A stretch of 15,661 bases of DNA from the NCBI GenBank assembly GCA_905210385.1, contig CAJLWS010000017.1, forward strand, positions 1 through 15,661. Reading direction: 5' to 3'. The notes below the pieces were generated by a model. The model made no database searches. It was not told the origin of the DNA and saw nothing but the letters and a program-made list of their open reading frames with translations. Below are positions 1-6,442 of the stretch, piece after piece. Origin of the DNA: an uncultured Eubacteriales bacterium. GTDB lineage: Bacteria; Bacillota; Clostridia; Oscillospirales; Oscillospiraceae. The stretch's first letter is position 1. Each line of letters starts with the position of its first letter. Position numbers and translations under genes: made by a program.

Positions 1-1602
1 CTCCGTCCGGGTATCGATGGAGGAGGTGGCCTCGTCCAGCACGAAGATCCGGGGATCGGCCAGTACCGCCCGGGCAAAGGAGATCAGCTGCTTCTCCCCG
101 GTGGACAGCCGGTCGCCCCCCTCGCCCACATCGGTGTCCCAGCCCTTCTCCAGCTTGGCCACCACGGTGTCGGCGGACACCGCCCGGGCGGCCGCCTCCA
201 CCTCCTCGTCAGTGGCGTCCAGCCGGCCGTAGCGGATGTTCTCCCGCACAGTGCCGGAGAACAGGTGGGGATTCTGCAGCACATAGCCGATGTTGGAGTG
301 GAGCCACAGCTGGCTGCGCTCCCGGTAGTCCCGGCCGTCGATGAGAATCTGGCCGGAGGTGGGCTCGAAGAACCGGCAGGCCAGGTTGACCAGGGTGCTC
401 TTCCCCGCCCCCGTCTCCCCCACGATGGCTACGGTGGTGCCCGCCGGGATGTGGAGGTTGAAGTGGGAGAGCACATCCTCTCCCCCGTCGGGATAGCGGA
501 AGGTCACGTCCCGGAACTCAATCTCTCCCCGCAGCTCCTCCCAGTTCTCCCGCTTGGGGTGGAAGGCGTCCCCATACTGTTCCACCACCTCCGGGGCATC
601 CACGATCATGGGCCTCTCGTCCAGCAGGCCGGTGACCCGCTCGATGGAGGCCTGGAGAGAGATGAACTCGGACAGGTTGGCGGCGATGGACTGGATGGGC
701 TCGAACACCCCCACGGCGTAGGTGGCGAAGGCAGACAGGGTGGCGATCTCCAGCACCTGCTCGGTCACCATGGTCCCACCCTGCAGCAGTACGATGGCCA
801 CCGCCAGGGAGGAGCAGAACAGGACCAGAGGAATATAGACGGCGCTGAGCCGGGCTGCCCGTACGCCGGAGTCGTGCATCTCGCCGGTGAGGCGCCGGAA
901 GTTCTCGGCGCTCTGCTCCTCAATGACTAAGGTCTTAGCCGTCTTCGCCCCGGTGATTCCCTCGTTGAAGGCTCCGGTGATCTTGGAGTTCAGCTTGCGC
1001 ACCTTCCGATTCCAGTGGAGGATGCGGCCCTGGAAGTAGCCGGTGAGGATGGCGATGGCGGGCACGCCCAGCAGGATCCCCGGGGCCAGCCGCCAGTTGA
1101 GCACCAGCATGGCTCCGAAGGTGCCCAGCACATAGAACAGGGCCCACAGCAGGTCCGCCAGGTTCCAGGAGATCATGGAGGCGATGCGGTTGGTGTCGCT
1201 CATCTCCCGGGCAATGAGGTAGCCCACCGGAGTCACGTTGTAGAAGGACAGGGACAGGGTCTGGAGGTGGTGAAACAGCTTCTGCCGCAGGTCCCGGCCC
1301 AGGCTCATCTCGATGTACATGGCGTTGCGGCTGAAGGCCACCACGAATAGGGCCTGGAATAGGATGACCACCAAATAGCACAGAGCATAGGGGAGCAGTC
1401 CCCGCAGGGTATCTCCCTCAATGAAGGTGGCAATGGCATACCGCTGAAACAGGGGAAGGGCCACATCCACCACCGCACTGGCCAGGTTGAAGATCAGCAG
1501 CAGGGCAAAATCCCGGCGGTAATTGCCCAGCAGAGGGATCAGCCGCTTCCAAATGCCCAGCTGGAAGGACTTTGTATATTCCTGCTCGTCATAGGCCGCC
1601 AT
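1..1602 (-). CDS. Heterodimeric multidrug ABC exporter, second subunit (catalytic half), 3' end cut by window edge
   Basis: Partial gene: 534 codons from ATG at 1602 to the left edge, open throughout. The protein starts MAAYDEQEYTKS and has a six-helix ABC-exporter membrane domain over about residues 25-330, then a nucleotide-binding domain. Visible motifs: Walker A GETGAGKST (395-403), Q-loop VLQNPHLF, signature LSTGE (499-503, degenerate against LSGGQ), Walker B VLDEAT with the catalytic glutamate at 524, D-loop SSID. The H-loop and roughly the last 60-80 residues lie outside the window. Its ATG shares one base with the stop of the upstream gene (TGATG) and GGAGG lies just before it, so the two are translationally coupled. 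The intact glutamate here and the Asp in the partner fit the BmrD/TM288/LmrD half of a heterodimer. Drug or lipid export from the cytosolic side is inferred from the family; the substrate is unknown. Confidence 0.93.
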   Translation of the reverse strand, partial: MAAYDEQEYTKSFQLGIWKRLIPLLGNYRRDFALLLIFNLASAVVDVALPLFQRYAIATFIEGDTLRGLLPYALCYLVVILFQALFVVAFSRNAMYIEMSLGRDLRQKLFHHLQTLSLSFYNVTPVGYLIAREMSDTNRIASMISWNLADLLWALFYVLGTFGAMLVLNWRLAPGILLGVPAIAILTGYFQGRILHWNRKVRKLNSKITGAFNEGITGAKTAKTLVIEEQSAENFRRLTGEMHDSGVRAARLSAVYIPLVLFCSSLAVAIVLLQGGTMVTEQVLEIATLSAFATYAVGVFEPIQSIAANLSEFISLQASIERVTGLLDERPMIVDAPEVVEQYGDAFHPKRENWEELRGEIEFRDVTFRYPDGGEDVLSHFNLHIPAGTTVAIVGETGAGKSTLVNLACRFFEPTSGQILIDGRDYRERSQLWLHSNIGYVLQNPHLFSGTVRENIRYGRLDATDEEVEAAARAVSADTVVAKLEKGWDTDVGEGGDRLSTGEKQLISFARAVLADPRIFVLDEATSSIDTRTE

Positions 1603-3440
1603 CAGCCTTCCCCTCCTTCCTCCAGCAGCTGCCGGTCGTCGCTGCTCATCTGAATGTCATAGATCTCCCGGTAGATGCCCGGACGGGCAATCAGCTCGGC
1701 GTGAGTACCCATGTCCGCCACCCGCCCATTGTCCAGCACCAGGATGCGGTCGGCCTGCATGAGGGTGGTGATCCGGTGGGAGATGAGGATCACCGTGGCC
1801 CCCTCCATCTGCTCTCTCAGTGCGGCGCGGATCTTGGCGTCCGTCTCCGCGTCCACGGCGGACAGAGAGTCGTCAAACACCATCAGCGGAGCCTTCTGCA
1901 TCAGCATCCGGGCAATCGCCACCCGCTGCTTCTGTCCGCCGGACAGGGTGACTCCCCGCTCCCCCACCATGGTGCCGTACCCCTCGGGGAACTCGGTGAT
2001 AGCCTCGTCCACGCAGGCCACCGCCGCGGCGTGGCGCAGCTCCTCCTCCGGCGCGCCAGGGCGGGTGGCGGCGATATTCTCCCGGATGGTCTGGGAAAAC
2101 AGGAAGGGCTCCTGAAGCACCAGGCCGATCTGCCGGCGCAGGCAATCCCGGCGGATCTTTCGGATGTCCATGCCGCCAATGGTGATCCGCCCCTGTCCCT
2201 CCTCCAGGTCGTAGAGCCGGTCCAGCAGGTGGATCAGGGTGCTCTTCCCTGACCCGGTGCCCCCCAGCACCGCGAAGGTGCTGCCCTGGGGGATGGTGAA
2301 GGTCACATCCTCCAGCACGGTCTGGCCCTCATAGCCGAAGGTGACGTGGTCAAAGACGATGTCGCCGGTCAGCTCCAGCTCCTCCGCATCCGCCCCGTCG
2401 GTCTCCTCCGGCGCCTTGAGAATATAGCCCACCCGGTCCATGGAAACGCCCGCCTTGCTCATATCGGACAACACCCTGCCCAAGGCTCGCACCGGCCAGG
2501 CCAGGGTCTCGTTATAGCCCACGAAGGCAATGAAGCCGCCCAGGGTCATCCGCCCTTCCACCGTCTCAATGGTCCCCACCACAATCACCGCCATCACCTG
2601 CAGGCAGGTGAGCAGGGTACCCGAGGCCCAGTAAATGCTCATCAGCTTGCCCAGCTGGATCCACAGTTGGGAGAAGCGGTTGTTCTTTTCCCCAAACCGC
2701 TCCTCCTCAAACCGCTCCCGGCCAAAGGCCCGCACCACCCGCACCCCAGTAAAGTTCTCCTGGGCGCAGGTGGTCACCTCGCCCTCCGCCTCGTCCGCAG
2801 CCTGGAAGCGGCGGGAGATCTTCCGGTAGAACACCCCGGAGGAAAGCCCCACGATAGGGATGAACACCAGGGAGACCAGGGACAGGCGGGGACTCATGGA
2901 AATCATGATGGACAGGTAGAGTACAATGAGGAATACCGTGCGCACCACCTCCACCAGCTGGGTGCATACGAAGTTCCGGATGACGTCCACATCCGAGGTG
3001 CACCGCTGGATGATGTCCCCGGTAGCGTGGGCGGTGTGCCACTCAAAGTCCAGATGCTGGATGTGTCGATACAGGTCGTCCCGGATCTTCTTCACAAAGC
3101 CCTCCGAGCCCTTGGACAGATTAACCCGCTGGCCATAGGTGCACACCCCCCGCAGTACGGCCACCACAACCACCGCCCCTGCGGCCAGCCATAGCGCCCG
3201 GATCGGGTCGGACTTTAGCCAGCCCAAGTCAATCAACCCGGAAAGGATACCCAATTGTGCCTCTTCCTCCCCCAGTACCGAATCCACAGTGATCCGGATA
3301 ATCTGGGGTGTCAGGGCATTGAACACCATACCCAGGCAGGCACACAGCAGGGCTGCCGCGAAGAATCCCCAGTTCCCTCGCAGGTATCGCACCACCAGCT
3401 CCAGCTTCTCCCGTTTCGGGAGCTTAAATTGCGTTTCCAT
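1602..3440 (-). CDS. Heterodimeric multidrug ABC exporter, first subunit (degenerate ATPase half)
   Basis: Complete 612-aa half-transporter: an N-terminal membrane domain of six helices (about residues 25-330) followed by an ATP-binding domain. Walker A is GGTGSGKST (393-401), Q-loop VLQEPFLF, signature LSGGQ (499-503), Walker B MVFDDS with Asp524 where a catalytic Glu is expected, D-loop SAVD, H-loop His555. Asp for Glu is the hallmark of the BmrC/TM287/LmrC subunit of asymmetric exporters. I chose the start at 3440 (METQFKLPKREK) because AGAGGAG lies 6 nt upstream; an in-frame ATG at 3524 has no ribosome binding site and sits 5' of the leader terminator. The gene overlaps its partner by one base. 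It is preceded by its own promoter, a leader ORF and a terminator hairpin (3481-3689), so expression is probably attenuated rather than constitutive. Confidence 0.94.
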   Translation of the reverse strand: METQFKLPKREKLELVVRYLRGNWGFFAAALLCACLGMVFNALTPQIIRITVDSVLGEEEAQLGILSGLIDLGWLKSDPIRALWLAAGAVVVVAVLRGVCTYGQRVNLSKGSEGFVKKIRDDLYRHIQHLDFEWHTAHATGDIIQRCTSDVDVIRNFVCTQLVEVVRTVFLIVLYLSIMISMSPRLSLVSLVFIPIVGLSSGVFYRKISRRFQAADEAEGEVTTCAQENFTGVRVVRAFGRERFEEERFGEKNNRFSQLWIQLGKLMSIYWASGTLLTCLQVMAVIVVGTIETVEGRMTLGGFIAFVGYNETLAWPVRALGRVLSDMSKAGVSMDRVGYILKAPEETDGADAEELELTGDIVFDHVTFGYEGQTVLEDVTFTIPQGSTFAVLGGTGSGKSTLIHLLDRLYDLEEGQGRITIGGMDIRKIRRDCLRRQIGLVLQEPFLFSQTIRENIAATRPGAPEEELRHAAAVACVDEAITEFPEGYGTMVGERGVTLSGGQKQRVAIARMLMQKAPLMVFDDSLSAVDAETDAKIRAALREQMEGATVILISHRITTLMQADRILVLDNGRVADMGTHAELIARPGIYREIYDIQMSSDDRQLLEEGGEG

Positions 3441-3456
3441 GACACGCTCCTCTCTT
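3441..3456 (-). promoter_or_regulatory. Ribosome binding site deciding the start of the first ABC gene
   Basis: AGAGGAG at 3453-3447, 6 nt before ATG 3440. It lies about 28 nt downstream of the T-tract of the leader terminator, so the coding start is reached only by polymerase that has read through. The GAGAGG part is also complementary to CCTCTC of the terminator 5' arm, so the same arm could in principle mask this site. Confidence 0.75.
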
Positions 3457-3480
3457 CTTCCTGCTCTTTCTCTGCACCGG

Positions 3481-3512
3481 CAAACAAAAACACCTCTCCG
3501 TCTGGAGAGGCG
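3481..3512 (-). terminator. Leader terminator (attenuator) upstream of the ABC exporter genes
   Basis: On the minus strand CCTCTCC (3510-3504), loop AGAC, GGAGAGG (3499-3493), followed at once by TGTTTTTGTTTG. The stem is 7 perfect pairs and extends by a G-U and a C-G pair. This is an intrinsic terminator placed inside the 5' leader, about 40 nt before the exporter start codon and 36 nt after the leader ORF stop. The 5' arm belongs to a longer tract, CGCGCGCCTCT (3516-3506), that can pair instead with the leader Shine-Dalgarno region, which would prevent the terminator. Confidence 0.8.
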
Positions 3513-3640
3513 CGCGTCTATCATCCCTAATCCAATGACCCTATGGTTACATCATCCACAGGCGCGCAGCAATCCCATCAGGACGGCAATTCCCTTTCCA
3601 GTTTCTCCATTCACAGTTCTTCAGCATGCCGCGCGCCTCC
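3506..3640 (-). promoter_or_regulatory. Candidate alternating anti-terminator / terminator leader RNA
   Basis: Three segments of the minus-strand leader can compete. Segment 1, GGAGGCGCGCGGC (3640-3628), includes the leader-ORF Shine-Dalgarno. Segment 2, GCTGCGCGCCT (3570-3560), is codons 20-23 of the leader ORF. Segment 3, CGCGCGCCTCT (3516-3506), is the base and 5' arm of the terminator. Segment 1 pairs with segment 2 over 11 positions (one G-U), which leaves segment 3 free to form the terminator. Segment 1 pairs equally well with segment 3 (11 positions, one G-U), which destroys the terminator. A ribosome parked on segment 2 would favour the second state. The pairings are read directly; in vivo use is inferred. 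Confidence 0.6.
3547..3627 (-). CDS. 26-aa regulatory leader peptide of the ABC exporter operon
   Basis: ATG at 3627 to TAA at 3547, encoding 26 residues beginning MLKNCEWRNWKGNCR and ending ARLWMM. It has AAAGGAGG (3643-3636), 8 nt before the ATG, among the best ribosome binding sites in the window. It starts about 26 nt after the expected transcription start of the sigma-A promoter, and ends 36 nt before the terminator stem. It is rich in Trp (7, 10, 24), Cys (5, 14) and Arg (8, 15, 22). Codons 20-23 coincide with the RNA segment that pairs with its own Shine-Dalgarno. Placement and architecture match leader peptides that sense ribosome stalling, such as BmrB ahead of bmrCD. I recognise no sequence homologue. 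It could be a chance ORF, but the ribosome binding site and exact embedding in the pairing scheme argue against that. Confidence 0.65.
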   Translation of the reverse strand: MLKNCEWRNWKGNCRPDGIAARLWMM

Positions 3641-3659
3641 TTTCCCTTAGTTCCTGCTC

Positions 3660-3689
3660 AGTATAGCCCCGGCCTGACCCTTCTGTCAA
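3660..3689 (-). promoter_or_regulatory. Sigma-A-type promoter of the ABC exporter operon
   Basis: Minus-strand TTGACA (3689-3684), 18-nt spacer, TATACT (3665-3660). The -35 is consensus and the -10 matches five of six positions. Initiation would be near 3653, giving a leader of about 210 nt before the exporter ATG. It lies about 180 nt beyond the rplQ terminator, so the exporter is a separate transcription unit. Confidence 0.7.
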
Positions 3690-3870
3690 GTCTGTTTTCA
3701 ATATTTTCAACCTCTGCTTGTGGCATCGGTCTATTCGCAGCTCTTGCCCAATGAGCGGTAGATAAACTCGACTCCTTTTGCCTCTCTTCCCGCATGGATC
3801 GGTTTCTCCTTCTCCTTGGTCATTCCTGAACGTTGATTCCTCCAACGCTTGTATCTGCTCCATAAGGCGC
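3690..3870. other. Intergenic stretch between the rplQ terminator and the exporter promoter
   Basis: No gene supported. Short minus-strand reading frames exist (for example 3823-3731, 30 codons) but none has a ribosome binding site or recognisable sequence. AT-rich runs near 3695-3715 lie just upstream of the exporter promoter and could serve as an UP-element-like region. Confidence 0.5.
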
Positions 3871-3902
3871 AAAGGTCCCCCGCCTTTCGGCAGGGGACCT
3901 TT
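3871..3902 (-). terminator. Intrinsic terminator closing the spc-alpha ribosomal operon after rplQ
   Basis: A 14-position stem: on the minus strand AAAGGTCCCCTGCC, loop GAAA, GGCGGGGGACCTTT. It starts 8 nt after the rplQ stop. The one imperfect position (3881/3892) is a G-U wobble in minus-strand RNA but a C-A mismatch in plus-strand RNA, and the loop reads as a GNRA tetraloop only on the minus strand. Both facts say the hairpin evolved for leftward transcription. The following T-tract is short (CCTTTGCGCC), with T-rich sequence on the opposite side, so some bidirectional activity is possible. Confidence 0.85.
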
Positions 3903-3910
3903 CTTTTCCA

Positions 3911-4252
3911 CTACACCAGTTGGATGATTGCCATCTCCGCGCCGTCACCACGGCGGGGACCCATCTTCAGCACCCGGGTGTAGCCGCCGTTGCGGTCGGC
4001 ATACTTGGGACCGATCTGGTCAAACAGCTTCTTGGCCACATCCTCCTTCGTCAGGTAGGACAGAACCCGGCGATAGTCCGCCAGGGTATTCTTTTTTGCC
4101 AGGGTAATCATCTTCTCGGTCATAGCGGCGACCTCCTTCGCGCGGGCGTAGGTGGTCTTGATCTGCCCATTCTCCAGCAGATAGGTGGTCATGGCGCGCA
4201 GCATAGCGCGGCGCTGATCGCTGGGCCTGCCCAGCTTACGGTACGTTGCCAT
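3911..4252 (-). CDS. rplQ: 50S ribosomal protein L17
   Basis: 113 aa, the usual bacterial L17 length, starting MATYRKLGRPSDQRRAMLR, the highly conserved L17 opening. It continues through the conserved TTYARAKEVA segment and ends with the GDGAEMAIIQL beta strand. L17 binds 23S rRNA on the large subunit near the peptide exit side. AAGGAG lies 8 nt before the ATG. In most Firmicutes rplQ directly follows rpoA; here 547 bp of structured non-coding DNA separates them. The operon terminator follows the stop by 8 nt, so this is the last gene of the cluster. No clear promoter was found just upstream, so it is probably still reached by read-through from rpoA. Confidence 0.97.
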   Translation of the reverse strand: MATYRKLGRPSDQRRAMLRAMTTYLLENGQIKTTYARAKEVAAMTEKMITLAKKNTLADYRRVLSYLTKEDVAKKLFDQIGPKYADRNGGYTRVLKMGPRRGDGAEMAIIQLV

Positions 4253-4396
4253 TGTAAACTCTCCTTCGACCTCACACGGTGAGATCCTAATAAATTCGTT
4301 CTGGCACTCCGCTTCCAGAGACTTTCGTGGGCGGTATGGAACGTTACATACATCCGCCCTGCCACCGGGGACTCAGCCCCTGCTTTTACTGTTGTG

Positions 4397-4432
4397 CCCC
4401 ACAAAAAGCCGGCGCAAGCGGATTTTGTGGGG
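4397..4432. repeat. Perfect 10-bp inverted repeat
   Basis: CCCCACAAAA (4397-4406) and TTTTGTGGGG (4423-4432) flank 16 nt. Read on the minus strand the distal arm contains CTTTTTGTGGGG. It may be a read-through-tolerant terminator-like hairpin or the end of a small repeat element. Confidence 0.7.
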
Positions 4433-4510
4433 AGAGAAGGCGCAAGGAAGGGAACACAATTTTCGCTGTCAGGCGGAAACGCAGTTAACCGGACTTTGCG
4501 CCTTTCGGGG

Positions 4511-4546
4511 CCCCGCGCAGACCCAGCCACAGCGGTCTGCGTGGGG
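4511..4546. repeat. 13-bp inverted repeat with 10-nt loop
   Basis: CCCCGCGCAGACC (4511-4523) pairs with GGTCTGCGTGGGG (4534-4546) with a single G-T wobble. Flanking CTTT and AAAG could extend it across a bulge. No T-tract follows on either strand, so it is not a typical terminator. Confidence 0.7.
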
Positions 4547-4549
4547 AAA

Positions 4550-4650
4550 GGAGCCGCAGCGGAATGGATGAGCTTTCGCCCGTAGGCGGAAGCGAAGGAT
4601 ATGAAGCTTGCGGCGACGCTGTCACGCTGCGCCTGCTCACGACGGCTCCG
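4550..4650 (+). repeat. Copy 1 of the operon-spacer repeat family
   Basis: Left half: a hairpin GCTTTCGCC-CGTA-GGCGGAAGC (4572-4593) inside a stretch that aligns, in reverse complement, with 7389-7464 (shared TTCGCTTCCG, AAGCTC and CCGCT-like blocks). Right half: GTCACGC followed by CGCCTGCTCACGACG (4630-4644), the latter identical to 13997-14011. The element is non-coding; its origin is unknown. Confidence 0.55.
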
Positions 4651-4799
4651 CGCTTCTCGCTGTCATGCTCGGGCTGGGCACATGGCCGGGTCGATAAGCC
4701 GTCCGACTCCGGGCAAACCCGGTTCGGCCCTTGGCCGCACCTAGGCTTTGCCCATCCGCTTCCGTCTTATCCCCCCTATGTGCCTGCCCTCACACTTCT

Positions 4800-5750
4800 T
4801 TAGTTATTATCGTCGCTGGCCAGGGACAAGCCCATCATGGCCAGCTTGTTGATGACCTCTTCCAGGCTCTTGCGGCCCAGGTTGCGCACCTTCATCATCT
4901 CTTCCTCCGTCTTGGAAATCAAATCCTCCACGGTATTGATGTTGGCCCGCTTCAGGCAGTTGAAGGAACGTACCGAAAGATCCAGCTCCTCAATGGTCAT
5001 CTCCAACACCTTGTCCCGCTGTGCCTCCGCCTTCTCCACCACAGTGGCCTTAGAGCCCATGGTTTCGGACAGGTCGGTGAACAGGGTGAAGTGATCCACC
5101 AGGATGCGAGCTCCCAGAGACACCGCGTCTCGGGCGGAGATGGTTCCGTTGGTCCACACCTCCAAAGTGAGCTTATCATAGTCGGTGGCGTCCCCCACAC
5201 GGGTATTCTCCACAGTGTAATTGACCTTTTTCACCGGGGTATAGACAGAGTCCACAGGGATCACCCCAATGATGGTCTGGGCAGGCTTATTCTTATCCGC
5301 AGTCACATACCCCCGCCCCTGGGACAAAGTGAGCTCCATATTCAAAGCGGCGTCTGGTCCCAATGTGGCAATGGGATGCTCTGGATTGAGCACTTCCACA
5401 TCACTGTCTGCCTTGATATCGCCAGCTGTAACAACGCCTTCGCCAGAGGCCTCAATGTAGACCGTCTTGACTCCTTCGCTATACAGCTTGGCAATAATCC
5501 CCTTGACATTGAGCACGATCTCCGTTACATCTTCCTTGATCCCAGGAATCGTGCTGAATTCGTGCTGGACGCCGGCAATCTTAATGCTGGTAACTGCAGT
5601 GCCGGGAAGAGAGGACAACAGAATGCGGCGCAGGGAGTTTCCAATGGTTGTACCGTACCCCCGCTCCAGGGGTTCCACCACATATCTGCCGTAGGTATCA
5701 TCCCCGGCATTTTCAATACACTCAATACGCGGCTTCTGGATTTCTACCAT
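4800..5750 (-). CDS. rpoA: DNA-directed RNA polymerase subunit alpha
   Basis: 316 aa, standard length. The N-terminal assembly domain (about 1-230) contains the dimer-interface block GYGTTIGNSLRRILLSSLPG (31-50) at which beta and beta' assemble. A linker near 231-250 leads to the C-terminal DNA- and activator-binding domain (about 251-312), where RSFNCLKRANI (261-271) corresponds to the E. coli Arg265 UP-element-binding region and the helix-hairpin-helix GRKSLEEV follows. Its place after rpsD is the classic alpha-operon position. A 71-nt gap to rpsD upstream holds a good GGAGG ribosome binding site and nothing else notable. Downstream lies the long spacer before rplQ. Confidence 0.98.
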   Translation of the reverse strand: MVEIQKPRIECIENAGDDTYGRYVVEPLERGYGTTIGNSLRRILLSSLPGTAVTSIKIAGVQHEFSTIPGIKEDVTEIVLNVKGIIAKLYSEGVKTVYIEASGEGVVTAGDIKADSDVEVLNPEHPIATLGPDAALNMELTLSQGRGYVTADKNKPAQTIIGVIPVDSVYTPVKKVNYTVENTRVGDATDYDKLTLEVWTNGTISARDAVSLGARILVDHFTLFTDLSETMGSKATVVEKAEAQRDKVLEMTIEELDLSVRSFNCLKRANINTVEDLISKTEEEMMKVRNLGRKSLEEVINKLAMMGLSLASDDNN

Positions 5751-5821
5751 ATCGTGTTTACCCTCCTTTTACTGTGGCATGGTCTGCCAGAACTGGCTGC
5801 GGTATCGCGAGGGCTGCTGCA

Positions 5822-6421
5822 TTACTTGGAATACAGCTCCACGATGAGGTTGACGGACACATCGAAATCCAGGTCATCCCGGCCAGGCATGGCAACCACC
5901 TTGCCCTCCAGGGGAGCACTCTTACTCTTTTCCAGCCACTTGGGCGCGGCCACAAACTTGTCGTCCTCCACCAGCTTCTTGAACTTGACGGAAGAGCGGC
6001 TCTTATCCCGCACAGCCACCACGTCGTCCAGCTTCACCAGGTAGGAGGGGATATTCACCCGCTTGCCGTTGACGGTAAAGTGGCCGTGGTTAACCAGCTG
6101 CCGGGCCTCCCGGCGGGTGCTGGCCAGGCCCAGGCGGAACACCACATTGTCCAGGCGGCGCTCCAGCAGGGTCATCAGCTCATCGCCGGTGTTGCCCTTC
6201 ATCCGGGCGGCCTTCTCATAGTAAGAGCGGAATTGCTTCTCCAGCACACCGTAGATGAACTTGACCTTCTGCTTCTCGGTCAGCTGAAGGGCGTACTCGC
6301 TCTTCTTGCTCCGGCGCTGGGGGCCGGGGTGGCGGTTGGTCTGCTTGTTGATGCCCATCACCGCGGGAGAAATCCCCAGTGTGGCGCAACGCTTCAGATA
6401 GGGCTGCATATTTTTAGCCAT
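5822..6421 (-). CDS. rpsD: 30S ribosomal protein S4
   Basis: 199 aa. It opens MAKNMQPYLKRCATLGISP, a form without the CxxC zinc motif seen in many S4 proteins. The S4 RNA-binding domain spans about residues 92-155, with ERRLDNVVFRLGLASTRREA and the VNHGHFTVNGKRVNIPSY strand-turn. S4 nucleates the 5' domain of 16S rRNA and in many bacteria represses its own operon. Having rpsD inside the alpha cluster, between rpsK and rpoA, matches clostridia and E. coli and differs from B. subtilis, where rpsD is elsewhere. GGAGGA precedes the ATG. Confidence 0.97.
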   Translation of the reverse strand: MAKNMQPYLKRCATLGISPAVMGINKQTNRHPGPQRRSKKSEYALQLTEKQKVKFIYGVLEKQFRSYYEKAARMKGNTGDELMTLLERRLDNVVFRLGLASTRREARQLVNHGHFTVNGKRVNIPSYLVKLDDVVAVRDKSRSSVKFKKLVEDDKFVAAPKWLEKSKSAPLEGKVVAMPGRDDLDFDVSVNLIVELYSK

Positions 6422-6442
6422 AATGGTTTTCCTCCTTCCAGA

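Larger units (their letters stand above)
4253..4799. other. 547-bp non-coding spacer between rpoA and rplQ, rich in inverted repeats
   Basis: No gene is supported: the ORFs crossing it lack ribosome binding sites, have no recognisable domains and overlap rpoA or rplQ antisense. It holds at least five hairpins: 4329-4359 (GGGCGGTATG with a matching arm), 4397-4432, a long-range stem 4437-4445 with 4496-4504 (AAGGCGCAA / TTGCGCCTT, perfect), 4511-4546, and 4572-4593. The right part (4550-4650) carries a copy of the spacer repeat family. No obvious promoter was found in either direction. Confidence 0.7.

Noticed and set aside
2346..3194. 282-codon plus-strand ORF antisense to the first ABC gene
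   Set aside because: Pure shadow of the ABC reading frame, without start signals.
3547..3627. Leader ORF as a tryptophan-type amino-acid attenuator (Trp at 7, 10 and 24)
   Set aside because: The downstream genes are exporters, not Trp biosynthesis, and the Trp codons are not a tandem run at the switch; a drug- or stall-sensing role fits better.
3731..3823. 30-codon minus-strand ORF upstream of the exporter promoter
   Set aside because: No Shine-Dalgarno at a usable distance, no homology recognised; probably chance.
3621..3911. 96-codon minus-strand ORF between rplQ and the exporter
   Set aside because: It runs through the rplQ terminator and the exporter promoter, has no ribosome binding site and no recognisable sequence.
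4397..4432. Intrinsic terminator after rpoA
   Set aside because: The T-run is inside the hairpin arm rather than after it, and it lies about 370 nt past the rpoA stop.
4731..6044. 437-codon plus-strand ORF antisense to rpoA and rpsD
   Set aside because: Mirror of strongly conserved minus-strand genes; low-complexity, His/Gly/Leu-rich translation typical of antisense frames in GC-rich DNA.
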